Shown here: positions 8,268-16,201 of the stretch, one piece after another
How the letters are laid out: every line of letters begins with the position of its first letter
How positions within the stretch are numbered: position 1 is the stretch's first letter
DNA from: Streptomyces abyssomicinicus
GTDB lineage: Bacteria; Actinomycetota; Actinomycetes; Streptomycetales; Streptomycetaceae
NCBI RefSeq assembly: GCF_008974245.1
Contig: NZ_BBZI01000012.1
Coordinates: 62,001-126,000, forward strand
DNA: 64,000 bases
Direction: 5' to 3'
Notes under the pieces: generated by a model
Database searches by the model: none
Seen by the model: only the letters and a program-made list of their open reading frames with translations
What the model was told of the DNA's origin: nothing
Translations under genes and position numbers: made by a program

Positions 8268-9350
8268 ATGGTTCTCGCCGCCGTGGCGCCCGCGATCGGC
8301 GCGCCGCTGGAAGTCACCGAGATAGAACTTCCCCCGACCGGCCCCGGCCAGGTCCGGATCCGGCTCGTCGCCGCCGGGGTGTGCCACTCCGACCTCTCCA
8401 TCGCCAACGGCACCATGCGGGTGCCGCTGCCGGCCGTCCTCGGGCACGAGGGCGCCGGTGTCGTGACCGAGGTGGGGGAGGGCGTCGGCCATGTCGCGGT
8501 GGGCGACCAGGTGGTGCTCAACTGGTCCCCGTCCTGCGGCAGCTGCCCGTCCTGCGACCTGGGCGAGGTCTGGCTGTGCGCCCGCTCGCTGGACGGGGCC
8601 ACCGCCCCCTACGCCCGCCGGGCGTCGGACGGGCTGGATCTGTACCCCGGGCTGAACGTGGCCGCCTTCGCCGAGGAGGCGGTGGTCGCCGCCAACACCG
8701 TGCTGCCGCTGCCCGAGGGTGTTCCGCTGGCCGACGCGGCGCTGCTGGGGTGCGCGGTGCTCACCGGCTACGGCGCCGTGCACCACGCGGCGCGCGTGCG
8801 GGAGGGCGAGACGGTCGCCGTCCACGGCGTCGGCGGGGTGGGGCTGGCCACGGTCCAGGCGGCGCGGATCGCCGGGGCGTCGAAGATCATCGCGGTGGAC
8901 GTCTCCCCGGCCAAGGAGGAACTGGCGCGGGCGGCGGGCGCGACGGACTACGTCGTCGCCTCCGAGCAGACGGCCCGGGAGATCCGCGGGCTCACCGGCA
9001 AGCAGGGCGTGGACGTCGCGGTGGAGTGCGCGGGGCGCGCCGTCACCATCCGCGCGGCCTGGGAGTCCACCCGGCGCGGCGGCCGCACGACGGTGGTGGG
9101 CATCGGGGGCAAGGACCAGCAGGTCACCTTCAACGCGCTGGAGATCTTCCACTGGGGGCGCACGCTGGCCGGCTGCGTCTACGGCAACTCCGACCCGGCG
9201 CGGGACCTGCCGGTGCTGGCGGAGCACGTCCGGGCGGGACGGCTGGACCTCGGCATGCTGGTCACCGACCGCATCGGCCTCGCCGACATCCCGTCCGCGT
9301 TCGACAACATGACCGCCGGAAAGGGTGGTCGCGCCCTGGTCGTCTTCTGA
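8268..9350 (+). CDS. Zn-dependent alcohol dehydrogenase (MDR family)
   Basis: This 360-residue medium-chain dehydrogenase/reductase has catalytic zinc ligands Cys39 (AGVCHSD) and His60-Glu61 (LGHEGAG). Structural zinc cysteines are at 90, 93, 96 and 104 (C-x2-C-x2-C-x7-C). The Rossmann motif is GVGGVG near 180-190. It interconverts an alcohol and aldehyde using NAD(P). An AGGAG ribosome site precedes the ATG. It lies 90 bp after the aldehyde dehydrogenase with no hairpin between, so the two probably form an operon. Substrate not predictable. Confidence 0.93.
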   Translation: MVLAAVAPAIGAPLEVTEIELPPTGPGQVRIRLVAAGVCHSDLSIANGTMRVPLPAVLGHEGAGVVTEVGEGVGHVAVGDQVVLNWSPSCGSCPSCDLGEVWLCARSLDGATAPYARRASDGLDLYPGLNVAAFAEEAVVAANTVLPLPEGVPLADAALLGCAVLTGYGAVHHAARVREGETVAVHGVGGVGLATVQAARIAGASKIIAVDVSPAKEELARAAGATDYVVASEQTAREIRGLTGKQGVDVAVECAGRAVTIRAAWESTRRGGRTTVVGIGGKDQQVTFNALEIFHWGRTLAGCVYGNSDPARDLPVLAEHVRAGRLDLGMLVTDRIGLADIPSAFDNMTAGKGGRALVVF

Positions 9351-9843
9351 CCGGGAGCCGCGCTCCGGGGCCGCCCCCGTACAGGGGCCGCTCCGTTCGC
9401 GGCGCCCCCCTCCCGCGGAGCCGCCCCTCCCGCGGAGCCGCCCCTTCTGGGGCCCGCCTCCTTCCAGGGCCCGCCTCCTTCCAGGGCCCCGCCTCCTTCC
9501 GGGGCCGGCGCCTCTGTTCCGGGCGCCCGTCTCCGGCCGCACGGGGTTCGTCCCGCGGTGACGTCGGCCGCCGCGGGGCGGGCCGGACCGCTCGAGGCGG
9601 AGGGCGCCGCCCTGCGCCCGCCTCCCCCAGACTTCGTCCGGGGGGACCCCCACCCCCAAGCTCTCGGCTTCGCTTGAGCAGGGGGCACCCCCATCGCCCC
9701 CTGGGCGGCCCAGCCGCCCGCAGAGGGGACCGGGCCAGGCCCCGCGAGGACGTGTCCGCTCCGCGAACCGGGGCCGGGGCCAGGGCCGGACCGGGCCCGG
9801 CAAGGAGGTGTCCGCTGCGCGGGCCGTGGCCGGGCCAGGCGGG
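9351..9843. repeat. Repeat-rich intergenic region with a dispersed palindromic element
   Basis: No gene is visible in this stretch between convergent genes. At about 9408-9442 a 17-18-bp unit (CTCCCGCGGAGCCGCC) is duplicated, and at 9450-9501 a 17-bp unit (GGGCCCGCCTCCTTCCA) is present three times, the last slightly changed. At about 9622-9710 there are two hairpin-forming units, CCCCCAGACTTCGTCCGGGGG and a longer one from CCCCCAAGC to GCAGGGGG. I recall such units as dispersed in many Streptomyces intergenic regions. They may serve as a bidirectional terminator. Confidence 0.65.
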
Positions 9844-10770
9844 TCAGGAAGGGCTCGCCCCCGCCGTCCCCGCCGCCGCGCGCCGGGGACGCGAGCGGGA
9901 GACCGCGACGCCCGCCAGGCACAGCGCGCCGCCCGCCAGCGTCACGAGCCCCGGCACCTCGCCGAGGAACACCCACGACATGGCGACCACCAGGGCGGGG
10001 ACCGCGTACGTCGTCGCCCCCATCCGGCTCGCCGTGGTCCGCGCCAGCGCGTACGCCCACGTCGTGAACGCGACGGCGGTCGGGAACACCCCGAGGTACA
10101 CCATGTTCAGCGTCGCCGACACCGGCGCGTCGGCGGCCTGCTCCACCAGCTGCCCCGCGAACGGCAGACACGCCGCCGCCCCGATCGCGCAGCCGAACGT
10201 CGTCACCTGCAGCGCGCTCCCGTGCGCCAGCGCCGGCTTCTGCGAGACCACCCCGCCCGCGTAGGCCACCGCCGCCAGCAGGCACAGGCCCATGCCCAGC
10301 ACGGACGCCCCGCCGCCGTCCGACATGGACAGCCCCACCGTCACCGCGCCCGCGAAGGACACCGCCATGCCCGCCAGCAGACGCGGCGGCATCGGGTCGC
10401 CCAGCAGCCGCGCGCCGAGCAGCGCGGTCAGCAGCGGCCCCACGTTGACCACCAGCGCCGCCGTCCCGGCGTCCACCAGCTGCTCCCCCCAGTTGAGGAC
10501 GACCATGTAGAAGCCGAACCACAGCAGGCCGGATATGACGATGCCCCGCCAGGCCCCGCGCGGCGGCAGCCCCTCCCGCCGGATCAGCAGGAGCACGCCC
10601 AGAGCCAGCGTCCCCGACAGGAGCCGGCCCAGGGCCAGCGCGCCCGGCGAGTACACCTCGCCCGCGCTGCGGATCGAGACGAAGGCGGAGGCCCAGAGCA
10701 CCACCGTCACGGCGGCGGCCCCCGCGGCCAGCGGTTCGGCGCGCCGGAGCGGCGCGGAAACGGTCGTCAT
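9844..10770 (-). CDS. EamA/DMT-family membrane transporter
   Basis: This 308-residue protein has about ten hydrophobic helices arranged as two EamA repeats, the drug/metabolite transporter pattern (RhaT/YdcZ-like): VLWASAFVSIR in helix 1, TALVVNVGPLLTALLGA closing repeat one, and AYALARTTASRMGATTYAVP in repeat two. It likely exports a small metabolite or amino acid; the substrate is unknown. The ATG at MTTVSAP begins the first repeat; upstream codons in the same frame lack membrane character and overlap the TetR gene, so I excluded them. It lies 41 bp after the TetR gene on the same strand, so the regulator may control it. Confidence 0.88.
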   Translation of the reverse strand: MTTVSAPLRRAEPLAAGAAAVTVVLWASAFVSIRSAGEVYSPGALALGRLLSGTLALGVLLLIRREGLPPRGAWRGIVISGLLWFGFYMVVLNWGEQLVDAGTAALVVNVGPLLTALLGARLLGDPMPPRLLAGMAVSFAGAVTVGLSMSDGGGASVLGMGLCLLAAVAYAGGVVSQKPALAHGSALQVTTFGCAIGAAACLPFAGQLVEQAADAPVSATLNMVYLGVFPTAVAFTTWAYALARTTASRMGATTYAVPALVVAMSWVFLGEVPGLVTLAGGALCLAGVAVSRSRPRRAAAGTAGASPS

Positions 10771-10811
10771 GGCCGCGAGCCTAGGCCGCGGGCGGCGGGC
10801 CGCGCTCTTCC

Positions 10812-11492
10812 TTATTCCGCCGCGTCCGGCTCCCCGGGCGTCCGGGGTGCGTCGCCCGTCCCGGAGAGTTCCCCGTACTGCCGCTCCAGTCCGTCCAGCA
10901 GTGCCCGCAGGCCCGTCCGGAAGGCCCGCTCGTCGATCTCCTCCTGCCGCCCGGCCAGCAGGTGCGCCTGGCCGAGGTGCGGGTAGTCGGCCGGGTCGTA
11001 GGCGGACTCCTCGCCGACGAAGCCGCCCGCGAACGAGCCCAGCGCGGAGCCCATGACGAAGTACCGCATCAGCGCGCCGACCGAGGTGGCGTGGGCCGGC
11101 GGCCAGCCTGCCTCGACCATCGCCCCGTACACCGCGTCCGCCAGCCGCAGCGCCGCCGGACGGCGGCCCGGCCCGCGCGCCAGCACCGGGACGATGTGCG
11201 GGTGCCGGCGCAGGGCGGACCGGTAGGAGAGCGCCCAGTCGTGCAACGCGTCCCGCCAGGCGGCGCCCCGCTCGAACACCGACAGGTCGACCTGCGCGCT
11301 CACCGCGTCGGCGACCGCCTCCAGGATGTCGTCCCGGCTGCGGAAGTGGTTGTACAGGGAGGGCCCGCTCACCCCCAGTTCGGCCGCGAGCCGCCGGGTG
11401 GAGACCGCGGCCAGTCCCTCGGCGTCGACCAGGGAGAGAGCGGTCTCGACGATCCGGCCGGTGGAGAGCAGCGGGGTGCGCGGGCGTGGCAT
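10812..11492 (-). CDS. TetR-family transcriptional regulator
   Basis: The 226-residue protein begins MPRPRTPLLSTGRIVETAL. The N-terminal helix-turn-helix is VSTRRLAAELGVSGPSLYNHFRSRDDIL (about 28-55), the standard TetR DNA-binding pattern. The C-terminal part resembles TetR_C ligand-binding domains (AWRDALHDWALSYRSALRRHP). An alternative ATG three codons upstream (MCA) is possible. The gene is divergent from the acyl-CoA dehydrogenase and an A/T-rich palindrome lies in the gap, so it likely represses both itself and that gene. The following EamA gene may be a second target. Confidence 0.9.
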   Translation of the reverse strand: MPRPRTPLLSTGRIVETALSLVDAEGLAAVSTRRLAAELGVSGPSLYNHFRSRDDILEAVADAVSAQVDLSVFERGAAWRDALHDWALSYRSALRRHPHIVPVLARGPGRRPAALRLADAVYGAMVEAGWPPAHATSVGALMRYFVMGSALGSFAGGFVGEESAYDPADYPHLGQAHLLAGRQEEIDERAFRTGLRALLDGLERQYGELSGTGDAPRTPGEPDAAE

Positions 11493-11532
11493 GGCGCACA
11501 TGGTAGAGGCTCGCCGCGGAGGCTCGACCGAT

Positions 11533-11554
11533 TTAACTAGCAGTGCTAATTTAA
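11533..11554. promoter_or_regulatory. A/T-rich palindromic operator between TetR and ACAD genes
   Basis: TTAACTAGCAGTGCTAATTTAA has inverted AGCA/TGCT cores and outer TTAA arms. It stands out as AT-rich within very GC-rich DNA and lies in the only gap between the divergent tetR and acyl-CoA dehydrogenase genes. Probable autoregulatory operator of the TetR protein. Confidence 0.7.
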
Positions 11555-11598
11555 GCCCCGGACAGACGGCACAGGAACCGACCGTGGGGTGGCACACC

Positions 11599-12750
11599 GT
11601 GAATCTGGGGCTCAGCGAGGAGCAGGCGGCCGTACGGGAACTCGCCCGGGACTTCGTGACGCGGGAGATCGCACCGCACGTCGTCGACTGGGACCGCTCG
11701 GAGGAGGTCGACCGGGGCATCGTGAAGAAGCTCGGCGAGGTCGGCTTCCTGGGGCTGACCATCGACGAGGAGTACGGTGGCTCCGGGGGTGACCACCTGG
11801 CCTACTGCCTGGTCACCGAGGAGCTGGGGCGCGGCGACTCCTCGGTGCGCGGCATCGTCTCGGTCTCCCTCGGCCTGGTCGCCAAGACCGTGCAGAGCTG
11901 GGGCACCGAGGAGCAGAAGCGCGCGTGGCTGCCCCGGCTCACCTCCGGCGAGGCGCTGGGATGCTTCGGCCTCACCGAGCCGGGCACCGGATCCGACGCC
12001 GGCAACCTCGTCACCCGCGCGGTGCGCGACGGCGGCGACTACGTCCTCAACGGCACCAAGATGTTCATCACCAACGGCACCTGGGCCGACGTGGCGATCG
12101 TCTTCGCCCGCTCCACCGACGCGCCGGGCCACAAGGGTGTCTCCGCCTTCCTGGTCCCCACCGACACCCCCGGCCTGACCCGCAACACCATCCACGGCAA
12201 GCTCGGCCTGCGCGGCCAGGCCACCGCCGAACTGGTCCTCCAGGACGTGCGGGTGCCCGCCTCCGCCCTGCTCGGCCCCGAGGGCAAGGGCTTCGCCATC
12301 GCCATGTCCACCCTGGCCAAGGGCCGGATGTCGGTCGCCGCCGGCTGCGTCGGCATCGCCCAGGCGGCGCTGGACTGCGCGGTCGCGTACGCGGGTCAGC
12401 GCGAGCAGTTCGGGAGGACCATCGCCCACCACCAGCTGGTGCAGGAACTGCTCGCCGACATCGCGCTCGACGTGGACGCCGCCCGGCTGCTGGTGTGGCG
12501 GGTCGCCGACCTCGTCGACCGCGGGCTGCCGTTCGCCGTCGAGGCGTCCAAGGCCAAGCTGTTCGCCTCCGAGGCGGCCGTGCGCTGCGCCAACAACGCG
12601 TTGCAGGTGTTCGGCGGGTACGGGTTCATCGACGAGTACCCGGCCGGCAAGCTGGTCCGGGACGCCCGGGTGATGACCCTCTACGAGGGCACCAGCCAGA
12701 TACAGAAGCTGCTCATCGGCCGCGCGCTCACGGGGGTGTCGGCGTTCTGA
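11599..12750 (+). CDS. Acyl-CoA dehydrogenase
   Basis: This FAD enzyme of about 383 residues introduces an alpha,beta double bond into an acyl-CoA. N-terminal domain: LSEEQAAVRELARDFV; FAD/substrate motif GCFGLTEPGTGSDA; KMFITNGTWADV; C-terminal domain QVFGGYGFIDEYP and LYEGTSQIQ, whose Glu is the usual catalytic base in short/medium-chain enzymes. The GTG at VNLGL begins the family fold. A GTG 15 nt earlier with AGGA 7 nt upstream is the alternative start. It is divergent from a TetR gene with a shared operator, so expression likely depends on an acyl-CoA or related ligand. Chain-length preference is not readable. Confidence 0.92.
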   Translation: MNLGLSEEQAAVRELARDFVTREIAPHVVDWDRSEEVDRGIVKKLGEVGFLGLTIDEEYGGSGGDHLAYCLVTEELGRGDSSVRGIVSVSLGLVAKTVQSWGTEEQKRAWLPRLTSGEALGCFGLTEPGTGSDAGNLVTRAVRDGGDYVLNGTKMFITNGTWADVAIVFARSTDAPGHKGVSAFLVPTDTPGLTRNTIHGKLGLRGQATAELVLQDVRVPASALLGPEGKGFAIAMSTLAKGRMSVAAGCVGIAQAALDCAVAYAGQREQFGRTIAHHQLVQELLADIALDVDAARLLVWRVADLVDRGLPFAVEASKAKLFASEAAVRCANNALQVFGGYGFIDEYPAGKLVRDARVMTLYEGTSQIQKLLIGRALTGVSAF

Positions 12751-12836
12751 GCGGCTCCTCGTGAGTACGCCGGACCACCGGCGCATGAGTACGCGGGCGG
12801 ATGTGCCGGGTGGCGCGTCCGCCCGATGCTTTCCCC

Positions 12837-13124
12837 ATGACCGAGACACCCGTCAAGCAGCAGAACACCGTGGCCTTCTACGGCCAGGCGGTGGCATCGT
12901 TCGTCATCGCGCTGAGCGCGACCTGTGTCGGCATCGTGCGGATGGAGGCGAGCGCCTGGGTGCGCGGCTTCTTCGCGGTGGCCGTCCTCTACCTGGTGAC
13001 CTCCAGCTTCACGCTGGCCAAGGTGATCCGGGACCGCCAGGAGGCGGGAGCCATCGTCAGCCGGGTGGACCAGGCCCGCCTGGAGAAGCTCCTGGCCGAG
13101 CACGATCCCTTCCAGAAGCTCTGA
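12837..13124 (+). CDS. YiaA/YiaB-family small inner-membrane protein
   Basis: The 95-residue protein has two hydrophobic helices, VAFYGQAVASFVIALSATCVGI (about 11-32) and GFFAVAVLYLVTSSFTLA (about 45-62), followed by a charged cytoplasmic tail. The spacing and YG..VASF motif match the YiaA/YiaB domain, of unknown function. No ribosome site precedes the ATG; a GATGCT hexamer ends 6 nt upstream, so a leaderless mRNA is possible. It is an isolated gene between the acyl-CoA dehydrogenase and a TetR gene. Confidence 0.82.
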   Translation: MTETPVKQQNTVAFYGQAVASFVIALSATCVGIVRMEASAWVRGFFAVAVLYLVTSSFTLAKVIRDRQEAGAIVSRVDQARLEKLLAEHDPFQKL

Positions 13125-13143
13125 GGAAGTCGGGACGCACACT

Positions 13144-13159
13144 CTAAGCGCCCGCTCAG
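13144..13159. promoter_or_regulatory. TetR-type operator, CTAAGC half-site (copy 1)
   Basis: CTAAGCGCCCGCTCAG is an inverted repeat with one mismatch, about 100 bp before the TetR gene at 13262. It shares 13 of 16 positions with the site at 14427-14442 before the MaoC gene, which flanks the same regulator. Likely bound by that TetR protein. Confidence 0.6.
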
Positions 13160-13261
13160 GCTCCGGCGGTATGGTGGTCCCCCCGCACCTACGGCGTGCG
13201 GTCCGGAGGGTCTCCGTCCAGGGTGGGTGAGGACGGGGAACGAGAGAGGCGAGGGCGAGCG

Positions 13262-13897
13262 ATGAGTACGGCGGAGGAGACGACGGCCGGCAGCGGCGGC
13301 GAGCGGCAGCCCTGGGCCGAGGTCACACCCGAGGCCGCCCGGCGTCTGCTGGTGGCCGCGGTGGACGCCTTCGCCGAGCGGGGCTACCACGCCACCACGA
13401 CCCGCGACATCGCGGGCCGCGCGGGGATGAGTCCGGCCGCGCTCTACATCCACTACAAGACCAAGGAAGAACTGCTGGCCCGGATCAGCCGGATCGGTCA
13501 CGAGAAGGCCCTCGCCATCCTGCGTGACGCCGCCGACGGCGAGGGCACGGCGGCCGAGCGGCTCGCCGAGGCGGTCAGCTCCTTCGTCCGGTGGCACGCC
13601 GCCCAGCACACCACCGCGCGGGTCGTGCAGTACGAGCTGGAGGCGCTCGGCGAGGACACCCGCGCCGAGATCGTGGGGCTGCGCAAGCAGGTTGACGCGC
13701 AGGTGCGCCGGCTCATCCAGGAGGGCGTCGAGGCGGGCGAGTTCGAGGTGCCGGACGCGCAGGGCGCCACGCTGGCCATCATGTCCCTCTGCATCGACGT
13801 CGCCCGGTGGTTCCGGGTGGACGGCCGCTGGACGCCCGACGAGGTCGGCGCGCTCTACGCCGACCTCGTGCTCAGCATGGTGGGCGCCAAGCGGTAG
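13262..13897 (+). CDS. TetR-family transcriptional regulator
   Basis: The 211-residue regulator has the TetR helix-turn-helix at about 40-70 (TTTRDIAGRAGMSPAALYIHYKTKEELL). Its C-terminal core (SFVRWHAAQHTTARVVQYELEAL) resembles the TetR_C domain of KstR2-like and other lipid-metabolism regulators. The ATG at MSTAEE is chosen because upstream codons in frame carry no family features. It is convergent with the MaoC dehydratase gene; similar CTAAGC operators precede both genes. I infer that it controls MaoC and itself in response to an acyl-CoA. Confidence 0.9.
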   Translation: MSTAEETTAGSGGERQPWAEVTPEAARRLLVAAVDAFAERGYHATTTRDIAGRAGMSPAALYIHYKTKEELLARISRIGHEKALAILRDAADGEGTAAERLAEAVSSFVRWHAAQHTTARVVQYELEALGEDTRAEIVGLRKQVDAQVRRLIQEGVEAGEFEVPDAQGATLAIMSLCIDVARWFRVDGRWTPDEVGALYADLVLSMVGAKR

Positions 13898-13924
13898 CGG
13901 GCCGCGGCGTCCGGGCCGCGGCGT

Positions 13925-14386
13925 TCAGAGGTAGTACCGGGACACCGACTCGGCGACGCAGACCGGCTTGTCGCCGCCCTCGCGCTCGACGGTGAACGCC
14001 AGCGTGAGCTGGACGCCGCCCGTCACGTCCTCCACGGCGGTGATCCTCCCGGTGGAACGCAGCCGCGAGCCCACCGGCACGGGGGAGGGGAAACGCACCT
14101 TGTTCGTGCCGTAGTTGACGCCCATCTTCACGCCCTCGACGGTGATCAGCTGCGGGCCGAAGAGCGGCAGCAGCGACAGGGTCAGGTAGCCGTGCGCGAT
14201 GGTGGTGCCGAACGGGCCCTGGGCGGCCTTCTCCGGGTCGACGTGGATCCACTGGTGGTCGCCGGTGGCCTCCGCGAACAGGTCGATCCGCTTCTGGTCG
14301 ACCTCGAGCCAGTCGGTGTACCCGAGCTGCTCGCCCACGGCGGCCTTCAGCTCGTCGGGGGAGGTGAAGATCCTCGGCTCTGCCAT
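13925..14386 (-). CDS. MaoC-like (R)-specific enoyl-CoA hydratase/dehydratase
   Basis: This 153-residue hot-dog-fold protein carries the hydratase-2 signature FAEATGDHQWIHVDPEKA (about 38-55), where Asp and His do catalysis, then GPFGTTIAHGYLTLSLLP and the C-terminal strands. Single-domain MaoC proteins hydrate trans-2-enoyl-CoA to (R)-3-hydroxyacyl-CoA. The ATG at MAEPRI has GGGA upstream. A perfect CTAAGC/GCTTAG operator sits 41-56 bp before the start. It is convergent with the TetR gene; no beta-oxidation genes are directly attached. Orthologs are common in Streptomyces; the exact acyl substrate is unknown. Confidence 0.9.
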   Translation of the reverse strand: MAEPRIFTSPDELKAAVGEQLGYTDWLEVDQKRIDLFAEATGDHQWIHVDPEKAAQGPFGTTIAHGYLTLSLLPLFGPQLITVEGVKMGVNYGTNKVRFPSPVPVGSRLRSTGRITAVEDVTGGVQLTLAFTVEREGGDKPVCVAESVSRYYL

Positions 14387-14426
14387 GTCGCTGTCCCTGG
14401 CCTCTCGCGTCTGCGGTGCGCAATCT

Positions 14427-14442
14427 CTAAGCGACTGCTTAG
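14427..14442. promoter_or_regulatory. TetR-type operator, CTAAGC half-site (copy 2)
   Basis: CTAAGCGACTGCTTAG has perfect 6-bp inverted arms and lies just upstream of the MaoC gene (leftward), in the gap to soxR. The matching site is 13144-13159. Confidence 0.65.
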
Positions 14443-14511
14443 CATGGTCGGGGGCCACGCATCGTGTCAATGCGTGTGCCGGGGCGGGGTCCGGCCGGTT
14501 AGGGTCCGGGC

Positions 14512-14973
14512 GTGCCTCAGATCCCCGTGAAGGTCCAGGAACTCACCGTCGGCCAGCTCTCGGCCCGCAGCGGGGTGGCCGTCTCCGCGCTGCACTTCTA
14601 CGAGGCCAAAGGGCTGATCAGCAGCCGGCGCACCCCCGGCAACCAGCGCCGCTACGGCCGCGACACCCTGCGGCGGGTGGCGTTCGTCCGCGCCTCGCAG
14701 CGGGTGGGGATGCCGCTCGCCGCGATCCGCGACGCGCTCGCGGAACTGCCGGACGGGCGGACGCCGACCCGCGAGGACTGGGCCCGGCTGTCCGAGAAGT
14801 GGCGCGCCGAACTGGACGAGCGGATCCGCCGCCTGGAGCGGCTGCGGGACCACCTCACCGACTGCATCGGGTGCGGGTGCCTCTCCATGACGACGTGCGG
14901 GCTGTCCAACCCGGACGACACCATCGGCGCCCGCCTGACCGGTTCCCGCCTCGCCCCGGAGTCCCGGGCGTAG
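14512..14973 (+). CDS. soxR: SoxR redox-sensitive MerR-type activator
   Basis: The 153-residue MerR-family protein has the N-terminal winged helix (VGQLSARSGVAVSALHFYEAKGLI), a dimerisation helix and the SoxR-specific [2Fe-2S] cluster motif CIGCGCLSMTTC near 120-131. In Streptomyces SoxR responds to redox-active pigments and turns on export and detoxification genes. The GTG start follows a TAGGGT hexamer (14500-14505) by only 6 nt, and no ribosome site fits, so a leaderless transcript is likely. It is divergent from MaoC. No SoxR target is obvious next to it. Confidence 0.95.
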   Translation: MPQIPVKVQELTVGQLSARSGVAVSALHFYEAKGLISSRRTPGNQRRYGRDTLRRVAFVRASQRVGMPLAAIRDALAELPDGRTPTREDWARLSEKWRAELDERIRRLERLRDHLTDCIGCGCLSMTTCGLSNPDDTIGARLTGSRLAPESRA

Positions 14974-15353
14974 GCGCCGAAGGCGCCGCGGGCGCCGTGC
15001 GCGCACGGGCGCCGGCACGGGCGTCGGCACGGTCGGACGGCGCGGGTGGGCGCGGTCGGGTGGTGGGCGTGGGCGCGGCCGGGGCGCGCGCACCTGACCG
15101 CGCCCGCCCCGCCCCGCCCCGCCGCTCCGTGCCGCGCGAGTCGCCGCTCCGTGCCGTGCCCGCGCCGCGCCCCGGCCACCCCGCGCCCGTGTCCGTGCTG
15201 CTCCGTGCCCCTGCCGCCCTGCCGCCCTGGCGCGCCGGCCGCCATGTGCCCGTGCCCGCCCCGCGGTACGGGGCCGTCGGGGCGGGCGCCCGCGGCCAGC
15301 CGCCCCGCGCCCGTGTCCGTGCCGCCGGCACCGCGCCGAGCCCGTGCCTGCGG
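14974..15353. other. Low-complexity GC-rich intergenic stretch
   Basis: About 380 bp of simple-sequence G/C repeats (GGCGCCG, CCGTGCC and similar) lies between convergent soxR and the leftward hypothetical gene. No gene, tRNA or clean hairpin was found. Confidence 0.5.
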
Positions 15354-15959
15354 TCACGCGGAGACCAGTTGCCGCCGCCCCCGCCGGGCCGTCTCGACCG
15401 CCTCCGGGGTGAGCACCGGCAACGGGACCAGGATCCCGCACCCCACGCACACCGGCCCGCTGGAGGGCTCGTGGCTCATCCCGTGACGCCAGGCCAGGTC
15501 CTCGTCGCCGCAGACCGGGCAGCTCCTCCCCGGCTGCCGCTCCAGCGCGCCGATCAGCCGGCGCAGCACCTCCGGCAGCGGGTCCGAGGGATGGACCCGC
15601 GGGTCGTCGCACCAGGCGATCCCGAACCCGCCCCAGGTCATGCGGTGCCAGTCGTCCACCGACCCCGGCCGCCGCAGCCCGTCGTGCTTCTCCCGCCGCC
15701 GGCGCTGCGCGAACGCCACCTCGTAGGCCAGCCAGATCTCCCGGGCCTGCTCCAACTCCGCCACCGCGCCCACCAGTCGGCGGGGATCGGGGGAGCGGTC
15801 CTCGGGACCGAACCCCCAGGTGACGCAGAGGTGGTCCCAGGTCGCCCGGTGGCCGTACGGCGCGAACCGCTCCAGGCACTTGCGCAGCGAATACCGCCGC
15901 AGCGCCAGATCGCACCGTTGGTCCCGTACTTGTCTCGCCAGACTCCGGAATCCCGCCAT
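15354..15959 (-). CDS. Hypothetical protein with C-terminal CxxC pairs
   Basis: The 201-residue product is not a family I recognise. The N-terminal three quarters is basic and helical-looking (LRRYSLRKCLERFAPYGHRATWDHL, repeated Arg, Trp). The C-terminus holds CPVCGDEDLAWRHGMSHE followed by CVGCG, a C-x2-C ... C-x2-C pattern that could bind one zinc. There is no signal peptide or membrane helix. The ATG has a strong GGAGG ribosome site 8 nt upstream. A long in-frame extension upstream is spurious because it runs through the next gene on another frame. Possibly a nucleic-acid-binding or regulatory protein; this is a guess from the zinc-like motif. Confidence 0.72.
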   Translation of the reverse strand: MAGFRSLARQVRDQRCDLALRRYSLRKCLERFAPYGHRATWDHLCVTWGFGPEDRSPDPRRLVGAVAELEQAREIWLAYEVAFAQRRRREKHDGLRRPGSVDDWHRMTWGGFGIAWCDDPRVHPSDPLPEVLRRLIGALERQPGRSCPVCGDEDLAWRHGMSHEPSSGPVCVGCGILVPLPVLTPEAVETARRGRRQLVSA

Positions 15960-16148
15960 CGACCGTACCTCCGTCGCACGTGCACCTGATCCGCTGCCCA
16001 ACTCGGCGTCGTCGTAAGGACGTCGCCGAATAGACGTGCCGACCGCCCAACCGGCTCCATCGGGTTGGCCGAGGTATGCCATAAGCCGGACGGCACACTC
16101 ATGCGGGTTCCTGTTGGCGGCGGGACTATGCGCGACAACAGGAACAGA

Positions 16149-16182
16149 ACGGGCGGGACGCGTCGTTACGCGTCCCGCCCGT
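16149..16182 (-). terminator. Perfect hairpin after the NamZ-type gene
   Basis: ACGGGCGGGACGCG and its exact complement form a 14-bp stem with a TCGTTA loop, 20 bp past the stop codon at 16202 (leftward transcription). Confidence 0.85.
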
Positions 16183-16201
16183 CCCACCCTTCCCGTCCGG
16201 C

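Noticed and set aside
6669-9803. 1044-codon antisense frame over the dehydrogenase pair
   Set aside because: Shadow of the aldehyde and alcohol dehydrogenase genes, both of which have catalytic residues in place.
11326-11598. N-terminal extension of the acyl-CoA dehydrogenase
   Set aside because: Overlaps the divergent TetR gene and the A/T-rich operator, and adds no family sequence.
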